NCBI GenBank assembly: GCA_963778465.1
Contig: CAVZUK010000004.1
Location: 1-64,000 of the forward strand
Direction: 5' to 3'
Origin: CAVZBW01 sp963778465
GTDB lineage: Bacteria > Actinomycetota > Acidimicrobiia > Acidimicrobiales > RAAP-2
DNA: 64,000 bases
Positions 16,548 through 24,099 of the stretch are shown here, one piece after another. Within the stretch, counting starts at the first letter, position 1. Each line of letters begins with the position of its first letter. The notes beneath the pieces are model-generated. The model saw nothing but the letters and a program-made list of their open reading frames with translations, did not search any database and had not been told where the DNA came from. The position numbers and the translations under genes are program-made.

Positions 16548-16799
16548 ATGTCCAAGACCAAGGGCGGAGGCTCGACGCGCAACGGCCGGGACTCCAACGC
16601 GCAGCGGCTCGGGGTGAAGGTGTTCAGCGGGACCGTGGTGCCCGCCGGCTCGATCCTGGTGCGCCAGCGCGGCACCCGGTTCCACCCCGGTCAAAACGTG
16701 GGCCGTGGTGGCGACGACACGCTGTTCGCCCTGACCGACGGGGTCGTCCATTTCGGGGTGCGCAAGGGCCGGAAGCTCGTCGACGTCCATCCGTCCTGA
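16548..16799 (+). CDS. rpmA: 50S ribosomal protein L27
   Basis: 83 residues beginning MSKTKGGGSTRNGRDSNAQR and containing VRQRGTRFHPGQNVGRGGDD, the L27 signature. The flexible N-terminus of L27 reaches the peptidyl-transferase centre. There is no Firmicutes-type cleaved N-terminal extension. nadD begins within or immediately after this gene without a canonical start. Confidence 0.96.
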   Translation: MSKTKGGGSTRNGRDSNAQRLGVKVFSGTVVPAGSILVRQRGTRFHPGQNVGRGGDDTLFALTDGVVHFGVRKGRKLVDVHPS

Positions 16800-16800
16800 G

Positions 16801-17466
16801 GGCCGGCCGGGCGGCTCGCCGAGCGCAGGAGCCGTCGGCACGAGTCCGAGCGGGGTCCGGCGAGAGCGCCTCGGGCTGCTCGGAGGAACCTTCGACCCGC
16901 CCCACGCCGGGCACCTGAGGGCGGCCGAGGCGGCTCGCGACCAGCTGGAGCTGGACCGGGTCTTGCTGGTGGTGGCAAACCACCCGTGGCAAAAGGCACC
17001 GGTGCGCACCATCAGCCCGGCCGCGGACCGCCTGGAGATGGTCCGTGCGGGCTGCGAGGGTCGGGTCGGCCTGGAGGCGAGCAGCCTCGAGATCGACCGA
17101 GGGGGACCCTCGTACACGCTGGACACCGTCCGCGAGATCCAGGCCATCTCTGCCCGCGAGGGGCGGCCGGACCCCGATCTCTACCTGGTCATCGGGGCGG
17201 ACCTGGTGCCCACGTTGCCGAGCTGGCACCGCTGGCCTGAGCTGAGAAAGCTGGTCACGCTGGCCATCGTCCCGAGACCCCACGCGGCGGTCTCGGGTCC
17301 TCCCGGCGGCGGAGCCCGGTGGTGCGTCGTGCGGGGGGTGGACGTGGACGTCTCCAGCTCGGAGCTCCGCGACCTCCTGGGGCGGGGTGCGCCGGTCGAC
17401 GGCCTGGTGTCCGACGCAGTGATCCATTGCATCGAGCGGCTGGGTCTGTACTCTATGGAGAAATGA
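16801..17466 (+). CDS. nadD: Nicotinate-nucleotide adenylyltransferase (no canonical start codon)
   Basis: The enzyme adenylylates nicotinate mononucleotide in NAD synthesis. It shows the nucleotidyl-transferase motif GLLGGTFDPPHAGHL, then VANHPWQK, YLVIGADLVPTLPSWHRW and the closing VSSSELRDLLGRG with AVIHCIERLGLY. The frame is open from 16735, but between there and GLLGGTF there is no ATG, GTG or TTG; only ATT (16750, inside rpmA), ATC, ACG or CTG are available. The start given is therefore a placeholder at the end of rpmA. Either a rare start is used through coupling with rpmA, or a base is wrong near the 5' end. Confidence 0.88.
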   Translation, partial: GRPGGSPSAGAVGTSPSGVRRERLGLLGGTFDPPHAGHLRAAEAARDQLELDRVLLVVANHPWQKAPVRTISPAADRLEMVRAGCEGRVGLEASSLEIDRGGPSYTLDTVREIQAISAREGRPDPDLYLVIGADLVPTLPSWHRWPELRKLVTLAIVPRPHAAVSGPPGGGARWCVVRGVDVDVSSSELRDLLGRGAPVDGLVSDAVIHCIERLGLYSMEK

Positions 17467-17735
17467 CGGCGTCCCTCGCTGACACGGCCGAGGTCCCCGT
17501 GGTACGTGGCCCGGTGGCCGCTCGGGTCATGCCGTCCGTCTTTGGCAGCGTCGGCGCAGAAGCCGGCGCCTTGCTTCCCCCCCGCACGCTGGGCACACGG
17601 CGCGACGCCATGCGGGCCCGGCGCCTGGCGCTGCGCCAGGAGCGCCGCCAGCGCTACCTCATCGCCTGCGGGGGCATCGCGATCCTGGTCCTCTTCCTGG
17701 TCGCCACGGTGCTTGTGATCGGCGTGGTGCGCTAG
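17463..17735 (+). CDS. Small single-pass membrane protein, unknown
   Basis: 90 residues from ATG 17463, overlapping the nadD stop by 4 bp. The N-terminal half is polar, a basic stretch follows (RRDAMRARRLALRQERRQRY), and one C-terminal transmembrane helix (LIACGGIAILVLFLVATVLVI) ends almost at the C-terminus. The positive-inside rule puts the N-terminal part in the cytoplasm: a tail-anchored layout. I do not recognise a family. Its place between nadD and rsfS, where other actinobacteria carry a membrane-bound LytR-type gene, is only suggestive. Confidence 0.6.
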   Translation: MTASLADTAEVPVVRGPVAARVMPSVFGSVGAEAGALLPPRTLGTRRDAMRARRLALRQERRQRYLIACGGIAILVLFLVATVLVIGVVR

Positions 17736-17738
17736 CGC

Positions 17739-18176
17739 GTGGCTCCGACAAGAGCCGCCGCCCTGGAGCGAGCCATCCCGCCGCACGCCCTCTTGGCCGC
17801 GGAGGCGGCCGAGGAGAAGTCGGGCATCGACACGGTGGTGCTCGACATGAGCGATTCGTTGGGCGTGGTCGACGCCTTCGTCATCACGAGCGGGCGCAAC
17901 AGTCGCCAGGTCAAGACCATCGTCGAGGAGGTCGAGCGCCGGCTCGCCGAGCCCGGGGACGGGTGGGAGGGGTCCGGTGACGGCGCCGGATCCGCTGCGG
18001 GGGCGTCACCGGAGCGACGGCGCCCCGCGAGCGTCGAGGGGCTCAACGACGCCACCTGGGTGCTCATGGACTACGGCGACTTCGTGGTCCACGTCTTCTT
18101 GGAGGAGGCCCGCAAGTACTACGACCTGGAGCACCTCTGGTCGAGGGCGCCCAGGGTCGGCCCGTCACCCGGGTAG
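17739..18176 (+). CDS. rsfS: Ribosomal silencing factor RsfS
   Basis: 145 residues with AEEKSGIDTVVLDMSDSLGV, DAFVITSGRNSRQVKTIVEE and the C-terminal WVLMDYGDFVVHVFLEEARK followed by YYDLEHLWSRA, all diagnostic. RsfS binds L14 and blocks subunit joining when nutrients are scarce. Compared with the family it has an insertion of about 25 Gly/Pro/Ser-rich residues (about 73-98) before VEGLNDATWVLMD, predicted to be a loop. GTG 17739 follows the preceding stop by 3 bp. Its stop lies 1 bp from the stop of the convergent GerMN gene. Confidence 0.93.
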   Translation: MAPTRAAALERAIPPHALLAAEAAEEKSGIDTVVLDMSDSLGVVDAFVITSGRNSRQVKTIVEEVERRLAEPGDGWEGSGDGAGSAAGASPERRRPASVEGLNDATWVLMDYGDFVVHVFLEEARKYYDLEHLWSRAPRVGPSPG

Positions 18177-18177
18177 G

Positions 18178-18801
18178 TCAGGGCAGGGGCGAGGGATAGT
18201 CGGTCCGGCCGACCGGGCCCGAGGCAATGGTGTTGTTGGCGGTCGGCACGTCGGTCGGGTTGCCGTCGATCTCGAAGCGCACCCCTTTCACGCCGGGCTG
18301 ATCGGTCGCCGTGTAGACGACTTGGGCGACCGCCGGGATCTGGGCGTTCCCGCCGGCGATGGCCTCGCTGAAGTCGATGGTCGCCACGCCGTCGTTCACG
18401 GTCGCGCTCAGCACCTGCACGGCCGGCGAGATGGCGGTGCTCAGCCCTGAGGTGAGCTCGCTGGTCGTCGGACCCTCGACCAGGCTCTGCATGACCGATC
18501 GCAGCCCGACCGGCGCCGCCACGAAGCGCGTGACCGGCGCGAGCTCCGCGCCGTTGGAGACGGTCAGGAAGTAGACGACCTCCTTGATCGCCGTGGGGAC
18601 GGTGGACGGGGTGGAGCCCGCCGGGGCAAGCAGGTGAAAGGGCACCTGGGAGCGCGGAATGGTCCGCGGTTCGCTCTCGACGGCGACCCCGCAGGCGCTG
18701 AGGGCGGTCGCCCCGGCGACGAGCGCCGCGAGCGCCGCCCATCGCCGCCGGACCGTGCGGCGTGGTGACGGGGGAAGCTGGGCCGGCAGGTGGCGGATCA
18801 C
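18178..18801 (-). CDS. GerMN-domain lipoprotein (short LpqB-like)
   Basis: 207 residues. An N-terminal signal has the lipobox LSAC (in GATALSACGVAV), so the mature protein is probably lipid-anchored outside the membrane. The rest is a GerMN domain: IKEVVYFLTVSNGAELAPVTR, LVEGPTTSELTSGLSTAI, VNDGVATIDFSEAI and QVVYTATDQPGVKGVRFEID. In actinobacteria LpqB, encoded after mtrA-mtrB, has GerMN plus a large propeller and modulates the MtrB kinase. Here only the GerMN part exists, but the gene position is identical. GTG 18801 overlaps the kinase stop by 4 bp, which fixes the start. Confidence 0.85.
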   Translation of the reverse strand: MIRHLPAQLPPSPRRTVRRRWAALAALVAGATALSACGVAVESEPRTIPRSQVPFHLLAPAGSTPSTVPTAIKEVVYFLTVSNGAELAPVTRFVAAPVGLRSVMQSLVEGPTTSELTSGLSTAISPAVQVLSATVNDGVATIDFSEAIAGGNAQIPAVAQVVYTATDQPGVKGVRFEIDGNPTDVPTANNTIASGPVGRTDYPSPLP

Positions 18802-20408
18802 GCGAGGTCGTGCTCGGCGGAGTCGAGCGGGTCGTTGTCGGGGGCCACCGGTAGCACGATGACGAAGCGGGCGCCGCCGCCCTCGACGGACTCGACCCAT
18901 GTCGACCCGCCGTGGAGGCGGACGTGGTCCGCGACGAGGGCGAGCCCGAGACCGGTGCCGGTGCCCGAGCCCCGCCGCCCCGCGACGCTGCCCCGGTAGA
19001 AGCGCTCAAAGACCCGGCTTCGTTCGCGAGGGGTGATCCCCGGTCCGTGGTCCTCGACCGCGATCCTCACGGACCGGGAGCCGTCCGGCCGGGCCGGCCC
19101 CCCCGTCACCTCGACCTTGGAGGCCCCGCCCGCATAGAGGTCGGCATTCTCGAGCAGGTTGGCCATGATCCGCTCGAACCGCCGCTTGTCGACCCGGAGG
19201 AGGGCGTCGCTCACGTCCTCGTCGAGCGCGAGCTCGGGCGGGTCGTGTCCGAGCTGGCCCCGGGCGTGGGCGGCGACGGAACGCCGAACGAGCTCGCCGG
19301 CGCGCACGTCCTCCAACGCGAGCACGGAGGATCCGGCGTCCGCGCGGGAGATCTCGAGCAGCTCGTCCACCATGCGCTGGAACCGGCGTATCTCCGCGCC
19401 GAGGAGATCGAGGGCCTGGCGTGCCCGGGGCGACAGCTCCGCCTCGTTCGACTGGAGCACGTCGAGAGAGGTCCCGAGCGTGGTGAGGGGCGACCGGAGC
19501 TCGTGGCTCACGTCCGACGTGAAGCGTGCCTCTCGCTCGATTCGTTCCGCCAACTGGTCCACCATCCGGTTGAAGGAGGTGGTGAGCCCCGTCAGGTCGG
19601 GATCCGACTCCGTCGTCGGCAGCCGGGTCTCGAGCTCCCCGCCAGCGATTGCCACTGCGGCCCTGGACACCGCCTGGAGTGGTCGGAGCGATCGACCGCT
19701 CGCCCAGTGCCCCACCGCGGCCCCGAGCACGGTGGTCACGACACCCACGACGACGAGGGTCAACCCGAGCACGCGCAGGGTGTGGGCGAGGTCCGAGAGG
19801 GACAGGATCTCGAAGTAGTCCGCCTGCACGGACGGGATCGGGATGCCAAAGGCGATCGCGGGACTCCCCGAGAGCGTGTAGATCTGGCTGGCGGGGGTCC
19901 CCTTCAAGACGGTGTCGCGCAAGCCCTCGGGCAGCGACGACTGCCCGCCCAGGTAGTACGCCTCCCAGATGCCGTTGGAGTAGACGACCGAGTTGGATCC
20001 CGGTGGCGAGTAGAGCGAGTCCACCACCTGGGTGAGCGGGGTCTTGGAGCTGAGCTGGTTTCGCACCTGGGTGGCGCTCACGAAGGCCTGGCGCCGGGCC
20101 TCGGTCACCTGATCGCTCACGAGGAAGTGTCGGACGGTGAAGTAGGAGAGGCCTCCGAGGGCGAGGGACAGCAGCAGCGCCCCGAGGCCGAAGGTCAGCG
20201 TGACCCGGCCCCGTACGCCGAGATTGGCGATCCAGGACCAGGGGGGGCGGCTCTTCCACGAGCGTTGGCGGCCTCGGTGCCGTCGTGGCCCGGCGGGTGG
20301 GGGCCCACCCCCCGAGCCCGCCCCGGCCGCCGGCGAACCTCGTGCGTTGAGGGACCCGCCACCCGCCGGCACTGCCGTGCCCGGACCGCGGACCGGGATC
20401 CCTCCCAC
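18798..20408 (-). CDS. mtrB: MtrB-like sensor histidine kinase
   Basis: 536 residues: a Pro/Gly-rich N-terminus, two transmembrane helices (about 68-92 and 212-236) flanking an extracellular sensor region, a HAMP linker, the HisKA box FTSDVSHELRSPLTTLGTSL with the phospho-accepting His at about 302, and an HATPase domain with NLLENADLYAGG, VEDHGPGI and GTGTGLGLALVADHV. It reads with the MtrA-like regulator upstream and the GerMN lipoprotein downstream, as in mtrAB-lpqB operons controlling cell-wall and division genes. The substitution DADLYAG for the usual NA-KYS is minor. The exact orthology to MtrB rests mainly on gene order. Confidence 0.88.
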   Translation of the reverse strand: MGGIPVRGPGTAVPAGGGSLNARGSPAAGAGSGGGPPPAGPRRHRGRQRSWKSRPPWSWIANLGVRGRVTLTFGLGALLLSLALGGLSYFTVRHFLVSDQVTEARRQAFVSATQVRNQLSSKTPLTQVVDSLYSPPGSNSVVYSNGIWEAYYLGGQSSLPEGLRDTVLKGTPASQIYTLSGSPAIAFGIPIPSVQADYFEILSLSDLAHTLRVLGLTLVVVGVVTTVLGAAVGHWASGRSLRPLQAVSRAAVAIAGGELETRLPTTESDPDLTGLTTSFNRMVDQLAERIEREARFTSDVSHELRSPLTTLGTSLDVLQSNEAELSPRARQALDLLGAEIRRFQRMVDELLEISRADAGSSVLALEDVRAGELVRRSVAAHARGQLGHDPPELALDEDVSDALLRVDKRRFERIMANLLENADLYAGGASKVEVTGGPARPDGSRSVRIAVEDHGPGITPRERSRVFERFYRGSVAGRRGSGTGTGLGLALVADHVRLHGGSTWVESVEGGGARFVIVLPVAPDNDPLDSAEHDLA

Positions 20409-20416
20409 GATCCCTC

Positions 20417-21100
20417 TCAGGCGACGAGCTTGTAGCCCATGCCGCGCACGGTGACGATGTGACGGGGGAGCGCCGGGTCCGCCTCGACCTTCGTGCGGAG
20501 CCGGCGGATGTGCACGTCCACGAGGCGGCCGTCGCCGAAGTAGTCGTAGCCCCAGACGCGATCCAAGAGCTGCTCGCGCGTCAGCACCTTGCCCGGATTG
20601 GTGGCGAGCTCGCAGAGCAGGCGGAACTCGGTGCGCGTGCAGTGGATCTCGGTGCCGTCGCGATGGCGGAGGACGCCCTCGTCGGGGAGCAGCTCGAGAT
20701 CACCGAACCCGAGCACGCGCGGCTCGTCCTCGTTGGACCGGGCCCGGCGCAGCAGCGCCCGGATCCGCGCCGCCAGCTCCTTGGCCACGAAGGGCTTGGT
20801 CACGTAATCGTCGGCGCCGGCCTCCAGCCCGGCTACGACGTCATGGGTGTCGGTGCGGGCGGTGACGATGATGATGGGCACGGCGCTCTGTCGGCGCAGC
20901 GCCCGCGTGCACTCGAAACCGTCCATACCCGGCAGCATGAGATCGATGAGCGCGACGTCCGGCGTGTGCTCGGAGAACCGGTCGAGCGCCTCTTCCCCGC
21001 TCGCGGCCTCGTCGACCTCGTAGGCCTCTCCCTCGAGGGCCAGCTTCATGGACGAACGGATCCGCTCGTCGTCCTCGACCACCAGGATCCGGCCGCTCAT
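20417..21100 (-). CDS. mtrA: MtrA-like OmpR-family response regulator
   Basis: 227 residues. The receiver domain has DD at 10-11, the phosphorylation site Asp53 in LIDLMLPGMDG, and TARTD/YVTKPF. The C-terminal winged helix includes CTRTEFRLLCELATNPGKVL, WGYDYFGDGRLVDVHIRRLR and VTVRGMGYKLVA. These are very close to MtrA/PhoP-type regulators of actinobacteria. ATG 21100 has an AGGAGG-like site upstream. The kinase gene follows after 8 bp, so the two are co-transcribed. Confidence 0.92.
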   Translation of the reverse strand: MSGRILVVEDDERIRSSMKLALEGEAYEVDEAASGEEALDRFSEHTPDVALIDLMLPGMDGFECTRALRRQSAVPIIIVTARTDTHDVVAGLEAGADDYVTKPFVAKELAARIRALLRRARSNEDEPRVLGFGDLELLPDEGVLRHRDGTEIHCTRTEFRLLCELATNPGKVLTREQLLDRVWGYDYFGDGRLVDVHIRRLRTKVEADPALPRHIVTVRGMGYKLVA

Positions 21101-21204
21101 CGGCCCCGTGAGACCTCCTGCAATTCTTCTCTGGCATCCTGGGCCCGGCCCTTCGCCCTGCTCCGGCGGCGAGCCATCACGCATGGGGTTCACAAGGGAC
21201 CGGC

Positions 21205-22884
21205 TCACGAGAGCCAGATCTGTGTGGGCCAGATGCTTCCCGTGATCATGCCATAGGCCTTTTGGCCCGAAGGTGTTGTGGGGTTGTTCCAATTCTGGAC
21301 CTTGGGCTGCGCGGCGACCATCCAGACCGTGCGGTCCTGCCAGAGGTAGGGGAGATCCTGGGCGAAGAGCTTGGCCACCTGTTGGTAGGCCTGAGCCCTG
21401 GCGCTGGTGCTGATCGCCTCTCGCCCGGCGACGAGCGCCGACTGGATGCTCGGGTTGTCGTTGCGGGTCATGTTGAGGGCCAAGCCCCCGACAGGGGCGA
21501 CGGTGCTGGTGCTCCAGAAGATGTAGTTGAGGTCGGGCTCGACGGCGCCGAATTGCCGCCACACGAGCGCCGTGTATTGGCCCACGAGGGCCTTGTTGAT
21601 CAGGTCGTTCTGCTGGTACGGGGAGAGGGTGACCTGCATGCCCGCCTGCTGGTACTTCTGCTGGATGTACTGGAGGGCGCGCAGGGTGGAGGGCGTCGAG
21701 GTGTAGCCGATCGTGAAGGCCACCGGCTTGCCGGTCTGCTGGGAGACCTCGTGCACGAGCCGCTTCGCCCCGCCCGGGTCGTACGTGGGATACCCCGTTG
21801 CCCCGAAGTAGGGGGTCCCGGGCACGAACGGTCCGTTGATCGGCGCCTCGACGCCGGAGTCGATGATCTTCGCGTAGGCCGTGCGATCGAGGGCCTTGGC
21901 GCAGGCCAGGCGGAGCTTCGGGTTGGCGAGGGGCCCTGCGGCCGTGTTGACGAGCAGGCAGTTGACGTCCGGCTCGCCGACCAGGGCCCCGCTGTCGTCG
22001 GTGTAGGACCACTGCCGGTTGCCCCGGTACTGGACCGTGACCTGGGGGGTGACGTTGACGATGATGTCGACGCTCCCGGACTGGAGGGCCTCCGAGCGCG
22101 ACTCGGCGTCGGGGATCGGGCGATACGTGATCGAGTCGAGGTGGGGAAGCCCGCTTCGCCAGTAACTGTGGTTGCGCGTGGCCGTGAAGTGCTCGTTCGG
22201 AACCCAGCTGTCGTAGACGAACGGACCCGTCCCGATGGGATGGTTGGTGCCGTTGGGGTCGGCGAGCATGGCCGGCGCCACGGGGTAGGCGATCTGGCCC
22301 CCGATGCCCCCCGCCAGGTAATAGGGAAAGGCCACCCACGGTGACTTGAAGTTGGCCTGCACGCTCAGTGGGCCGGTCTGGGTGAAGCTCTCGAGGATCG
22401 GCGTGATGACCGGCCCGAGGAGTGCCGAGGTCTGGTGCGCCTTGAAATTCTGGAGGAGGGCCGCGCCGTCGCACGCCGTGCCGTCGTGGAATCGGAGATT
22501 GGGTCGCAGGGTGACCGTCCACGACGTGTACTCGCTGTTCGGGGTGATGGACTGCGCCAGGTACGGCGCATAGCCGCCGTTGGCCGTGATGATGGCCAGC
22601 GGGTCGAAGACGGTGCGCGCGTACATGACGCCGACCTCGTCGAAGCGGGCGGACGTGGGGAGGAAGCCCTGCTCCTCCGCGTCGGTCCCGAATACCAGCT
22701 GACCGCCTGATCGCGCCTTCGCGGTGCTGATCCCGTTGCGACCCGGGCCGTTGGTGACGGCGCCGGCCGGACCACCGCCGAGCACCGAAGACGCCGACCC
22801 GGCTGCCAGCCCGGCGGTCGCAGCCGCACCACCGGCGAGGAAGGCCCGTCGCCCAAAGGCGGGACGATTCGCTGACGGTCCCAC
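21205..22884 (-). CDS. ABC transporter peptide-binding protein (SBP family 5), Tat-exported
   Basis: 559 residues. The N-terminus GRRAFLAGGAAATAGLAAG is a twin-arginine signal. The mature part has family-5 features: VMYARTVFDPLAIITANGGY, WTVTLRPNLRFHDG, IGTGPFVYDSWVPNEHF and the C-terminal lobe ending in PYLWQDRTVWMVAAQPKVQN. Such proteins capture peptides or other solutes for Opp/Dpp-type permeases; no permease or ATPase gene is adjacent. AAGGAGG lies just upstream of GTG 22884. It precedes the MtrA-like gene by 104 bp on the same strand and could be co-expressed with the two-component system. Confidence 0.9.
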   Translation of the reverse strand: MGPSANRPAFGRRAFLAGGAAATAGLAAGSASSVLGGGPAGAVTNGPGRNGISTAKARSGGQLVFGTDAEEQGFLPTSARFDEVGVMYARTVFDPLAIITANGGYAPYLAQSITPNSEYTSWTVTLRPNLRFHDGTACDGAALLQNFKAHQTSALLGPVITPILESFTQTGPLSVQANFKSPWVAFPYYLAGGIGGQIAYPVAPAMLADPNGTNHPIGTGPFVYDSWVPNEHFTATRNHSYWRSGLPHLDSITYRPIPDAESRSEALQSGSVDIIVNVTPQVTVQYRGNRQWSYTDDSGALVGEPDVNCLLVNTAAGPLANPKLRLACAKALDRTAYAKIIDSGVEAPINGPFVPGTPYFGATGYPTYDPGGAKRLVHEVSQQTGKPVAFTIGYTSTPSTLRALQYIQQKYQQAGMQVTLSPYQQNDLINKALVGQYTALVWRQFGAVEPDLNYIFWSTSTVAPVGGLALNMTRNDNPSIQSALVAGREAISTSARAQAYQQVAKLFAQDLPYLWQDRTVWMVAAQPKVQNWNNPTTPSGQKAYGMITGSIWPTQIWLS

Positions 22885-23110
22885 CGCGCCTCCTTCTCAT
22901 CCGCCGCCTCTCGGCGGCGCCCCCCGTGAAACCCTTGGCCACGCACGTCGATCGCCGTCGAGCACCCCTCGACCGGCATTGGGTCACTTGTGGCCAGGGC
23001 CAATGTCACGATACCCCCGAGCGGCACCAGGTGAGGGACCGCGACGCAGAGAGGAAGGGGCCGCGTCCACGAAGCCGCGTTCGACCTGGTGAGGGAGGGT
23101 AGGGTCGCGC
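22885..23110. promoter_or_regulatory. Divergent promoter region, SBP gene / xer gene
   Basis: 226 bp between two divergent genes with no gene of its own. On the plus strand TAGGGT at 23100-23105 lies 5 nt before the recombinase ATG. On the minus strand the Shine-Dalgarno site of the SBP gene is the only clear element. No operator-like palindrome stands out. Confidence 0.45.
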
Positions 23111-24082
23111 ATGGCCTCGGCAGATCCCTGGGCGCTCGCGGACTTTGTCCGGTGGCTCGGCGGGCATCCCGAGACCACCGTGAGGGCCTACCGGGGGGAC
23201 GTGGAGGCCTTCGTCGAGTGGGCCGGCCGATCGGGGGCCGGGGGCCCGGCCTCCGTGTCGCGCGTCCAGCTGCGCCGGTACCTCGCCTACCTGGGAACAC
23301 GCCGCTACGCCAGGTCCACCCTGGCGCGCAAGGCGGCCGCACTGCGCTCTTACTTCTCCTGGTGCCGCCGGCGGGGACTCGTCGCGGAGGATCCCGCCAA
23401 GCGCCTGGTGGCGCCCTCGGCCCGGGGGCGGCTGCCCCAGGTGCTCAGCCACGGGGACCTCCAGGTTTTGATCGAGGGCTCGGGCACCGGGCAAGGAGGG
23501 CGCGCCTCCGGGGAGCAGCATGGGACCTCGCGAGCGGGCCCCGGCGTGACGAGGGGGGATCCGGAGTCCGCCGTCCGGCGCCAGCGGGCCCTCGAGGAGA
23601 GGGACGAGGCCGTGCTGGAGCTGCTCTACGCCGCGGGCCTGCGGGTGTCGGAGCTCTGCGGCCTCGACGAGGGAGACCTCGACCTCGACGGCCGCAGCGT
23701 GCTCGTCCGGGGAAAGGGATCCAAGGAGCGGCGGGTGCCCGTGCACGACCGCTGTGCCGGAGTCCTCCGTTCGTGGATCGAGAGGGGCCGGCCGGTCCTG
23801 CGCTCCTCGGGATCGCCCGCTGCGGCGGTGTTCCTCAACGCACGCGGCAACCGCCTGGGGCCGAGGGACGTGCGGCGCATCGTCGACCGGCGCTCACCGG
23901 TGCCGACGCACCCCCACGCCCTCCGGCACAGTTACGCCACCCACCTGCTCGACGGCGGCGCCGACCTCCGTGTGGTCCAGGAGCTCCTCGGTCACACCAA
24001 CCTGCAGACCACGCAGATCTACACCCACGTCAGCAAGGAGCGGCTCCGGAGCATCTACGAGCAGACCCACCCGCGGGCGTAA
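23111..24082 (+). CDS. xerC: Tyrosine recombinase XerC/XerD
   Basis: 323 residues. The N-terminal SAM-like domain (TTVRAYRGDVEAFVEWAGRS) is followed by a catalytic domain with Arg178 (AAGLRVSELCGLD), Lys in GKGSKERRVPV, the HPHALRHSYATHLL box, LLGHTNLQTTQIY and the nucleophile Tyr304. All catalytic residues are present. These enzymes resolve chromosome dimers at dif with FtsK, which is also encoded here. About 40 extra Gly/Ser/Arg-rich residues (about 122-162) separate the two domains and look disordered. The position before rpsB is common for actinobacterial xer genes. XerC versus XerD cannot be decided from sequence alone. Confidence 0.9.
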   Translation: MASADPWALADFVRWLGGHPETTVRAYRGDVEAFVEWAGRSGAGGPASVSRVQLRRYLAYLGTRRYARSTLARKAAALRSYFSWCRRRGLVAEDPAKRLVAPSARGRLPQVLSHGDLQVLIEGSGTGQGGRASGEQHGTSRAGPGVTRGDPESAVRRQRALEERDEAVLELLYAAGLRVSELCGLDEGDLDLDGRSVLVRGKGSKERRVPVHDRCAGVLRSWIERGRPVLRSSGSPAAAVFLNARGNRLGPRDVRRIVDRRSPVPTHPHALRHSYATHLLDGGADLRVVQELLGHTNLQTTQIYTHVSKERLRSIYEQTHPRA

Positions 24083-24085
24083 ACG

Positions 24086-24091
24086 TAAGAT
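24086..24091 (+). promoter_or_regulatory. -10 box (TAAGAT) for the oxygenase-like gene
   Basis: TAAGAT starts 3 bp after the xer stop codon and ends 8 nt before ATG 24100, again without room for a Shine-Dalgarno site of normal spacing. Confidence 0.45.
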
Positions 24092-24099
24092 CGAAGGCG

